The notes under the pieces were generated by a model. It saw nothing but the letters and a program-made list of their open reading frames with translations, was not told the origin of the DNA and ran no database searches. DNA of 64,000 bases, from the NCBI RefSeq assembly GCF_900112575.1, contig NZ_FOMH01000009.1, positions 171,289 through 235,288 of the forward strand, written 5' to 3'. Each line of letters begins with the position of its first letter. Positions within the stretch are counted from its first letter, which is position 1. This DNA is from Flavobacterium phragmitis (GTDB lineage: Bacteria; Bacteroidota; Bacteroidia; Flavobacteriales; Flavobacteriaceae). The translations under genes were made by a program, and so were the position numbers. Positions 42,979 through 49,965 of the stretch are shown piece after piece.

Positions 42979-45708
42979 ATGAAATATTTACAATTACTTT
43001 TTTTATGTCTTTACATCTCTTTCGCGACAGCGCAGAACATTACAGTAGTTAGTGATCCGAGTTCGCCGAGAGCAAAATTTGGAGCAGAGAAATTATCTGA
43101 AACACTTACAGCAAAAGGTTTCAGCGTGACGTCTTCTGCTAAATTCAAAAAATCAAAAGATAAAGTAATTGTAATTGGAGAAAAAGGATCCGATTTTTGG
43201 AAACAGAATGCTAAAAGTGCTAAAATCGACGACAGCAAATTATCGAAAAAAGAAGGCTTCCAGATTCGTACTCAAAATAATGTCATTTACATTCAAGGGA
43301 CAGATGCTTCAGGAACTTTATATGGAGCTTTGGAGTTGACAGATCGTATTAAAAGTTCAGGTCAGCTTCCTTCAGAAATTAATATTGAAGACAGTCCAGA
43401 AATGGTTTTACGTGGAGCCTGTATTGGAATGCAGAAACCAGTTTATCTTCCCGGACGTGACGTTTACGAATATCCGTACACGCCAGAAACTTTTCCATGG
43501 TTTTATGATAAAGCGCTTTGGATAAAATACTTGGATATGCTGGTAGAAAACCGTATGAATTCTTTGTATTTATGGAATGGACATCCTTTCGCATCTTTAG
43601 TAAAATTAAAAGACTATCCGTTTGCAGTTGAAGTGAGCGATGAGGATTTCAAAAAGAACGAAGAAATCTATAAATTCCTAACAGTTGAGGCAAACAAACG
43701 CGGAATCTGGGTAATTCAGATGTTCTATAATATTCTTGTTTCTAAGCCTTTTGCAGAGCATTATAACATTAAAACTCAGGATCGTTCAAGACCGATTACG
43801 CCATTATTGTCAGATTACACGAGAAAATCTATTGCCGCTTTTATCGAAAAATATCCAAATGTGGGTTTAATGGTTTGTTTGGGGGAAGCAATCAACACGG
43901 TTGATGACGACGTAGAATGGTTTACCAAAACTATTATTCCGGGTGTTCGCGATGGTTTACAAGCACTAGGAAAAACAGAAGAACCGCCAATTATCCTTCG
44001 TTCTCACGATACAGATGGACCTTTGGTTATGGAAAAATCACTTCCGTTATATAAAAATCTTTATACGGAAAGTAAATATACAGGAGAATCTTTAACGACT
44101 TACACTCCGGGCGGACCTTGGGGTGAAACGCACAAACAGCTAAGCGCTTTAAAATCTATTCATATTGAGAATGTTCACATTTTGGCCAATTTAGAACCTT
44201 TCAGATACGGTTCACCAGATTTCATTCAGAAAACTGTAAAAGCGATGCACAGCGTTCACGGAGCAAATGCTTTACACTTATATCCGCAGGCATCGTATTG
44301 GGATTGGCCGTATTCTGCAGATAAAACAAAATCAGGAGAACGTTTATTAGAAATGGATCGTGACTGGATTTGGTACAAAGCTTGGGCTAGATATGCTTGG
44401 GACTGCAAAAGAGACCGTAACGAAGAAGTGAAATTTTGGGATAAAGATTTGGCTTCGAAATTTGGAACAACTCAAGAAGCTGCAAATAACATTTTGAAAG
44501 CTTACGAAGAAACGGGAGAAATTGCTCCAAAAACTTTAAGACGTTTCGGAATTACCGAAGGAAACCGTCAGACTTTATTGTTGGGAATGTTCGAAAGTCA
44601 ATTGGTAAATCCATCAAAATGGCGTGTTTACCCAGGTTTCCACGAATCTTGTGGGCCAGCGGGAGAATTGCTTTTGGAATATGCTAAAAAAGAATGGAAC
44701 AAAGAACCGCATTCTGGTGAATTGCCAACTCAGATTATTGCTGAAATTACGGAACATGGTAGATTGGCTGTTGAAGCAATCGATAAAGCCGAAGCAAACG
44801 TAACCAAAGACAAAGAAGAATTTGCACGTCTTAAAAATGATATCCATGCTTATAAGGCTTTCGCCGATTTCTTCTCAGAAAAAGTAAAAGCCGCTTTATT
44901 GGTTTTAAGATACAGTTATTCCAATGACATTGCCGATTTAGACAAAGCAATGCCTCATTTGGAGAAAAGTATAGAGTATTACGAATTATTGGTAAACTTG
45001 ACAAAAGATACGTATTACTATGCCAACAGTATGCAGACTGCTCAACGCCGAATCCCAATTGGTGGTGACGACGGAAACAACAAAACTTGGGCAGAATTGT
45101 TGCCACATTATGAGCGTGAATTGGCTAATTTCAAAAGAAATTTAGAAAAGCTAAAAGCATCAAAAGACGGTAAAATTGAAACCAAAGAAGGAAAACCTTG
45201 GAAAACTGCTGATGTAACTTTTATCGATGAAAAACCTGGGACTTATTTAGTTAAAACTGGAACAAAAGTGTACGGAACAGATATTTCTGAATTAACGAAA
45301 ATTGCTCCAGAGCTTCAAAACTTAAGAGGATATTCGTTTATAGAAAATGAGCAAAACGAAAAAGGAACGCATTTGAAGTTTAGAAATACAAAAGCCGTTA
45401 AATTAGTGGTGGGCTATTTCAATTCAGATCAGAAGCGATTTTTATTACCTCCAAGTTTGGAAACAGATGCTGCAGGAAATGCACACGGTCAGGCCGAAGT
45501 GATTTTAGCAAGTGCCATGAATTTAAAAGATTTACCTCGTGTAAACATTCATACGTATACTTTCCAGCCGGGTGAGAATAAATTGGATTTAGGAAAAGGA
45601 AAGGTATTGATTTTAGGTTTTATCGACGCAGATCAAACCATAACACCGCGCGATGTAGGATATATCGATGCAGGAGAAAAAGCAGCTATCGACTGGTTGT
45701 TTTATTAA
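42979..45708 (+). CDS. GH67/GH20-like secreted glycosidase of uncertain family
   Basis: Secreted 909-residue protein with a signal peptide ending ATAQ at about residue 19. Residues 20-130 form the zincin-like alpha/beta domain found at the front of GH20, GH67 and GH84 enzymes (FQIRTQNNVIYIQGTDASGTLYGALEL). A TIM barrel follows (about 145-480: LVENRMNSLYLWNGHPF, NKRGIWVIQMFYN, VGLMVCLGEAIN, LYPQASYWDW), then a long helical region and a C-terminal beta-domain from about 740. The Glu in CLGEAIN and the nearby DDD are catalytic candidates. The resemblance is closest to alpha-glucuronidase-type proteins, which would suit glucuronic-acid-bearing pectin chains, but I cannot assign a CAZy family. Confidence 0.62.
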   Translation: MKYLQLLFLCLYISFATAQNITVVSDPSSPRAKFGAEKLSETLTAKGFSVTSSAKFKKSKDKVIVIGEKGSDFWKQNAKSAKIDDSKLSKKEGFQIRTQNNVIYIQGTDASGTLYGALELTDRIKSSGQLPSEINIEDSPEMVLRGACIGMQKPVYLPGRDVYEYPYTPETFPWFYDKALWIKYLDMLVENRMNSLYLWNGHPFASLVKLKDYPFAVEVSDEDFKKNEEIYKFLTVEANKRGIWVIQMFYNILVSKPFAEHYNIKTQDRSRPITPLLSDYTRKSIAAFIEKYPNVGLMVCLGEAINTVDDDVEWFTKTIIPGVRDGLQALGKTEEPPIILRSHDTDGPLVMEKSLPLYKNLYTESKYTGESLTTYTPGGPWGETHKQLSALKSIHIENVHILANLEPFRYGSPDFIQKTVKAMHSVHGANALHLYPQASYWDWPYSADKTKSGERLLEMDRDWIWYKAWARYAWDCKRDRNEEVKFWDKDLASKFGTTQEAANNILKAYEETGEIAPKTLRRFGITEGNRQTLLLGMFESQLVNPSKWRVYPGFHESCGPAGELLLEYAKKEWNKEPHSGELPTQIIAEITEHGRLAVEAIDKAEANVTKDKEEFARLKNDIHAYKAFADFFSEKVKAALLVLRYSYSNDIADLDKAMPHLEKSIEYYELLVNLTKDTYYYANSMQTAQRRIPIGGDDGNNKTWAELLPHYERELANFKRNLEKLKASKDGKIETKEGKPWKTADVTFIDEKPGTYLVKTGTKVYGTDISELTKIAPELQNLRGYSFIENEQNEKGTHLKFRNTKAVKLVVGYFNSDQKRFLLPPSLETDAAGNAHGQAEVILASAMNLKDLPRVNIHTYTFQPGENKLDLGKGKVLILGFIDADQTITPRDVGYIDAGEKAAIDWLFY

Positions 45709-45716
45709 TCTACGTT

Positions 45717-45743
45717 CCTGCAAGGTTTTCAAAACCTTGTAGG
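45717..45743. repeat. Family F palindrome (CCTGCAAGGTTTT type)
   Basis: CCTGCAAGGTTTT opposite AAAACCTTGTAGG with a 1-base centre. It begins 8 bases after the GH67/GH20-like stop and may double as a terminator stem. Confidence 0.8.
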
Positions 45744-45776
45744 TATCTATAAGGATTAAAATTAAAAGAATAATTT

Positions 45777-45862
45777 GGGCGTGTCCCTCCGGGTCGGGCT
45801 TTCGGCTATATCTTTTATTCCGCTCCGCTTCATAAAAGGATACCGCCTCAATCCCTCACGCG
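45777..45862. repeat. Unclassified structured element (family L)
   Basis: GC-rich island in an AT-rich gap: GGGCGTGTCCCTCCGGGTCG, then GGGCTTTCGGCTATATC, CGCTCCGCTT, and a right end CAATCCCTCACGCG. CCCTCCGGG and the TCTTTTAT/ATAAAAGGA pair can form hairpins. It resembles an intergenic element I have seen repeated in Flavobacteriia genomes. It is not a tRNA or a recognised riboswitch. Confidence 0.55.
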
Positions 45863-45875
45863 AATATAAGCAATT

Positions 45876-45908
45876 AAACCTGACGGGTTTTCAAAACCCG
45901 TCAGGTTT
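45876..45908. repeat. Family F palindrome (AACCTGACGGGTTTT type)
   Basis: Perfect 16-bp arms AAACCTGACGGGTTTT and complement around a single central base. Confidence 0.88.
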
Positions 45909-45929
45909 GCTAAAAGTATAAACACAATC

Positions 45930-46035
45930 TTGTCATTTCGACCGAAGGGAGAAATCACACTAGAAATTCCGTTCAGAAATTCGCCAATCTTTGTCGAGTT
46001 CCGCGTGTGATTTCTCCCTTCGGTCGAAATGACAA
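45930..46035. repeat. Family A palindrome, fourth copy
   Basis: Perfect 31-bp inverted repeat, arms 45930-45960 and 46005-46035. The interior TCGCCAATCTTTGTCGA runs in the same direction as the copy at 42839. Confidence 0.93.
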
Positions 46036-46048
46036 AGCTTACGATTTT

Positions 46049-46131
46049 CTACAAGGTTTTCAAAACCTTGTAGGTATCTAAAATGAACGTTAAAAAGTTA
46101 AACCTACAAGGTTTTGGAAACCTTGCAGGAA
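46049..46131. repeat. Two family F palindromes before the GH2 gene
   Basis: CTACAAGGTTTT-C-AAAACCTTGTAG (46049-46073) and ACCTACAAGGTTTTGG with AAACCTTGCAGG (46101-46131). The second overlaps an in-frame ATG at 46114, which is therefore unlikely to be the real start of the GH2 gene. Confidence 0.82.
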
Positions 46132-46140
46132 ATAGAAAAT

Positions 46141-49100
46141 ATGAATAAAATAGTTTTTTTTATTTTTTGTTTTTTTTCAAGTCTTTGCTTTGTTTGGAGT
46201 CAGAGCAAAGATTCAGGGAAGTTTCGTAAAGAAATTTCGCTGAATTCGTCTTGGGAAACCGTAATCATGGAAAATCTTCCCGCACAGGAAGAGAGGTTTG
46301 TAGACCATCCAGAAACTGATTCCAATTGGCAGAAGGTTAGTGTGCCTCACAATTGGGATCAGTATTATGGTTTTAGAAGAACAAAACATGGAAATTTACA
46401 TGGTACCGCCTGGTACAAAAAAACACTAAAACTCGATAAGGAAGACAGTTCAAAACAGCATTTTCTTTATTTTGAAGGCGTTAGTTCTTATGCGACAGTT
46501 TGGGTAAATGGTAAAAAAGTAGGAGAACACAAAGGCGGTAGAACCACTTTTACTTTAGACATTTCCAAAGCGGTTTCTTTCGATGCAGCAAATATCATTT
46601 TAGTAAAAGCTTCACATCCTTCTTTTATAGCCGATTTACCTTGGGTTTGCGGAGGCTGTTCAGGAGAGTGGGGATTTTCGGAAGGTTCTCAGCCAATGGG
46701 AATTTTCCGACCTGTTACTTTAGTTGTTACGAACGATGTCAGAATTCAGCCATTTGGTGTCCATATTTGGAATGATAAATCGGTTTCTAAACAAAAGGCG
46801 ATTCTTCATACAACTACAGAAATCAAGAATTACGGCACTTCACAAAGAAATTTAACTATTGAAAATATTCTTCTGGATGCTTCAGGAAAGAAAGTTGTTA
46901 TTATAAAAAACGACAGCAAAATCAATTCGGGAGAAACAAAAGAAATAACACAGACACTTCCAGAAGTTATTAATCCAAAATTATGGTCGCCATCTAGTCC
47001 GTATTTGTATAAATTGGTTACTTCAGTATATGAAAACGGAAAGAAAATTGATCAGTTGACAACGCCATACGGAATTCGTTGGGTAAGCTGGCCGGTCAGC
47101 CGTGACGGAAAAGACAATCGTTTTTTTATCAATGATGAACCTGTTTTTATCAATGGAGTTTGCGAATACGAACATTTGATTGGAAAAAGCCATTCGTTTT
47201 CAGACGAAATGATTCATTCCCGAATCGAACAAATCAAAGCAGGCGGATTTAATGCTTTTAGAGAAGCACATCAGCCTCATAATTTATTATATCAAAAAGA
47301 ACTGGACGAAAACGGAATCCTGTTTTGGAGTCAGTTTTCAGCGCATATTTGGTACGATACTCCTGAGTTCAAAGAAAACTTCAAAACCTTATTACGAGAA
47401 TGGATTAAGGAACGCAGAAACAGTCCGTCTGTAGTAATGTGGGGATTACAGAATGAAAGCACAATTCCAAAAGAATTTGCTGAAGAGTGCACACAGATAA
47501 TCCGTGAAATGGATCCGTTATCAGCTTCACAACGCATTGTAACCACTTGTAACGGTGGAGAAGGAACCGATTGGAACGTAGTTCAAAACTGGTCGGGTAC
47601 TTACGGCGGTGATCCTTTAAAGTATCATTTAGAAATGACCACTCAGTTATTAAATGGCGAATATGGCGCTTGGCGTTCAGCTGATTTACATACCGAAGGC
47701 GAGTTTGACCAAAAAGGAACTTTAAGTGAAAACCGTTTTTCTCAACTAATGGAAATTAAAGTTAGAGAAGCTGAATCGGTAAAAGATAAAATTGCGGGAC
47801 AATTCAACTGGCTTTTTGCTTCGCACGAAAATCCGGGACGTGTACAAAATGGAGAAGGTTTTAGAGATATTGACAAAGTTGGTCCAGTAAATTACAAAGG
47901 ACTTTTTACGATTTGGGGCGAACCTTTGGATGCATTTTATATGTATCGAGCGAATTATGTTTCAAACAAAATCAATCCGATGGTTTATATCGTTTCGCAT
48001 ACTTGGCCAAGCCGTTGGGAAAAACCGGGAATCAAAAACGGAATTGATATTTATTCGAATTGTGATGAAGTAGAATTGTTTAATGATGTAAATAAATCTT
48101 CTTTAGGAAAACTAAAAAATCCAGGAATTGGACAGCATTTTCAATTCAATAATGTCAATATTCAATACAATGTTTTGTATGCGGTTGGTTATGTAAACGG
48201 AAAAGCGGTTGCTAAAGATTATATTGTTTTAAATAATTTTCCAAAAGCACCAAGTTTTGATGCTTTAACAAATAATAAAGTTGATATTACAAAAGCCAAA
48301 AATGGTTATAATTATATTTACAGAGTAAATTGCGGAGGTTCAGAATTGACAGATTCTGCTGGAAATACTTGGTTTACCGATACACATAAAAACGGACAAA
48401 ATACTTGGGGTTCGTTATCGTGGACAGATAATTTTGAAAAACTACCTGACTTTTTTGCCAGCCAAAGAAAAACTTTCGACCCAATAAACGGAACAAAAGA
48501 TTCAGCGTTATTTCAAAGTTTCAGATATGGAGTTGATAAACTTCGTTACGAATTTCCTGCTCCAGACGGAGAATATTTAGTAGAGCTTTATTTCACAGAA
48601 CCTTGGTACGGAACTGGTGGAGGAATGAACTGCAAAGGCTGGCGTTTGTTTGATGTTGCCATCAATAATAATATTGTTTTAAAAGATTTCGATATTTGGG
48701 CAGAAGCAGGACACGATAATGCTTTGAAGAAAACATTTGTCGTAAAAAGCGTAAACGGAAAAATTGTGATTTCGTTCCCAAATGTAAAAGCTTCGCAAGC
48801 GATTATTTCTGCAATTGCAATTGCAACAAAAAATAAAAATGTAAAGCCAGCTGATGAATCTCCAAAAAATATTCTGAATGTAAGTTTAGATTCTAAAGAC
48901 TTTAAAATAGCTTCATGGTTAGATATTAATTCGAAACAGTATTTAAATTCAGAAGTAAGTTTTACCGAATTGCCTTCAGAAGTTTTTGGCGCAGATTATT
49001 TACAGTTTTCAGTTAATTCAAAAAATAAAGGTTCATTTACTGCAAAAGAAGAATCGACAATTTATGTTTTAGTCGACAGTAAAATCAAAAGTTTAAACTG

Positions 49101-49662
49101 GCTTTCGGATTATAAAAAAATAGAAGAAAAGGCGAAAAACAGTAACGGAATTTCATTTGATGTTTTCACTAAAAAAGTGAAGAAAGACGAGAAAGTTCTT
49201 TTTGATAATTCGGAAAACATAAACACAATTGCAGTAGTTCCAACTTACGACATGGGCGAAAAAGACGATTCGAGACCTGTCGTTATCATCGAAGCTGAAA
49301 AAGCAAAAACAACAGGAGACGGAATAGAAAAAGGAAATTTCAAAAAAGCCGATTATGTTGAGTTTACTAAGAAAACAAATAACAGCATCGAGTTTGAAGT
49401 AAAACCTGGAGTTGCCGGAATTTATTTAATGCGTTTCCGTTTTATGAATCGAAATGAAACTCCGATGAAAGTGAAATTCAAAATGGAAGATGCGTATGGA
49501 ATTTTAATGCGAAATGATATGATTGAGTTTCCTTCTTCGACAGAAAAATGGAAGATTTTGAATACAACATCAGGAGGATATATTAATGCAGGAACGTATA
49601 AAATTACGTTGGAAGGTGATGATTTGAAAGGATTAATGTTGGACAATTTTGAGTTTCAATAG
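46141..49662 (+). CDS. Multimodular GH2 glycosidase with malectin-like and C-terminal CBM-like domains
   Basis: Secreted retaining glycosidase. The ATG at 46141 begins the signal peptide MNKIVFFIFCFFSSLCFVWSQ; an ATG 27 bases earlier lies in a palindrome. The protein has 1173 residues: sugar-binding jelly roll (about 40-210), Ig-like domain (about 215-315), catalytic TIM barrel (about 320-620) with acid/base E439 in GLQNES and candidate nucleophile E507 in NGEYGAW, a malectin-like domain (about 722-890, YRVNCGGSELTDSAG), a beta-rich region, and a C-terminal CBM6/CBM35-like domain from about 1045 (IIEAEKAKTTGDG). GH2 enzymes in RG-II systems include beta-glucuronidase, beta-galacturonidase and alpha-L-arabinopyranosidase; beta-galactosidase is equally possible. 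Confidence 0.85.
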   Translation: MNKIVFFIFCFFSSLCFVWSQSKDSGKFRKEISLNSSWETVIMENLPAQEERFVDHPETDSNWQKVSVPHNWDQYYGFRRTKHGNLHGTAWYKKTLKLDKEDSSKQHFLYFEGVSSYATVWVNGKKVGEHKGGRTTFTLDISKAVSFDAANIILVKASHPSFIADLPWVCGGCSGEWGFSEGSQPMGIFRPVTLVVTNDVRIQPFGVHIWNDKSVSKQKAILHTTTEIKNYGTSQRNLTIENILLDASGKKVVIIKNDSKINSGETKEITQTLPEVINPKLWSPSSPYLYKLVTSVYENGKKIDQLTTPYGIRWVSWPVSRDGKDNRFFINDEPVFINGVCEYEHLIGKSHSFSDEMIHSRIEQIKAGGFNAFREAHQPHNLLYQKELDENGILFWSQFSAHIWYDTPEFKENFKTLLREWIKERRNSPSVVMWGLQNESTIPKEFAEECTQIIREMDPLSASQRIVTTCNGGEGTDWNVVQNWSGTYGGDPLKYHLEMTTQLLNGEYGAWRSADLHTEGEFDQKGTLSENRFSQLMEIKVREAESVKDKIAGQFNWLFASHENPGRVQNGEGFRDIDKVGPVNYKGLFTIWGEPLDAFYMYRANYVSNKINPMVYIVSHTWPSRWEKPGIKNGIDIYSNCDEVELFNDVNKSSLGKLKNPGIGQHFQFNNVNIQYNVLYAVGYVNGKAVAKDYIVLNNFPKAPSFDALTNNKVDITKAKNGYNYIYRVNCGGSELTDSAGNTWFTDTHKNGQNTWGSLSWTDNFEKLPDFFASQRKTFDPINGTKDSALFQSFRYGVDKLRYEFPAPDGEYLVELYFTEPWYGTGGGMNCKGWRLFDVAINNNIVLKDFDIWAEAGHDNALKKTFVVKSVNGKIVISFPNVKASQAIISAIAIATKNKNVKPADESPKNILNVSLDSKDFKIASWLDINSKQYLNSEVSFTELPSEVFGADYLQFSVNSKNKGSFTAKEESTIYVLVDSKIKSLNWLSDYKKIEEKAKNSNGISFDVFTKKVKKDEKVLFDNSENINTIAVVPTYDMGEKDDSRPVVIIEAEKAKTTGDGIEKGNFKKADYVEFTKKTNNSIEFEVKPGVAGIYLMRFRFMNRNETPMKVKFKMEDAYGILMRNDMIEFPSSTEKWKILNTTSGGYINAGTYKITLEGDDLKGLMLDNFEFQ

Positions 49663-49723
49663 GTTCATTTAGGTTCAAAGGTGCAAAGAGACAAAGGGAC
49701 AAAGGTTTGTTGACGAATGTGAT

Positions 49724-49800
49724 TGTAGAGACGCACTGCAGTGCGTCTACGTTCCAATTGTCCATACTGTGTGTTAGACGCACTGCGGTGCGTCTCTACA
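49724..49800. repeat. Family H palindromes (AGACGCACTGCAGTGCGTCT type)
   Basis: Left unit 49724-49749 and right unit 49775-49800 are inverted copies with one mismatch. Each unit is also palindromic by itself (GACGCACTGC/GCAGTGCGTC), so alternative cruciform or hairpin folds are possible. The first ~60 bases of this gap hold only low-complexity AAAGGGACAAAGG-like sequence. Confidence 0.9.
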
Positions 49801-49815
49801 TTTATCACGTCCAGT

Positions 49816-49918
49816 TTGTCATTTCGAGGAACGAGAAATCCCACGCGTAATTCGACAAAGATTGGCGAATTACGTTGCGGAGTTACTCGCGAAGATTTCT
49901 CCTTCGTCGAAATGACAA
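49816..49918. repeat. Degenerate family A palindrome
   Basis: TTGTCATTTCGAGGAACGAG at the left end only partly matches CTCCTTCGTCGAAATGACAA at the right end. The interior AATTCGACAAAGATTGGCGA is conserved with the intact copies. Confidence 0.8.
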
Positions 49919-49965
49919 GATTGTAGAAATTAGGAACTTTAAAAAAAAGATTATTTAAATATATT

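Noticed and set aside
45777..45862. GC-rich island as a tRNA or known riboswitch
   Set aside because: No cloverleaf, anticodon arm or T-loop motif can be placed, and no known aptamer core was recognised.
46114..46140. Upstream ATG giving a 9-residue extension of the GH2 protein
   Set aside because: It lies in a family F palindrome and would put extra residues before a well-formed signal peptide.
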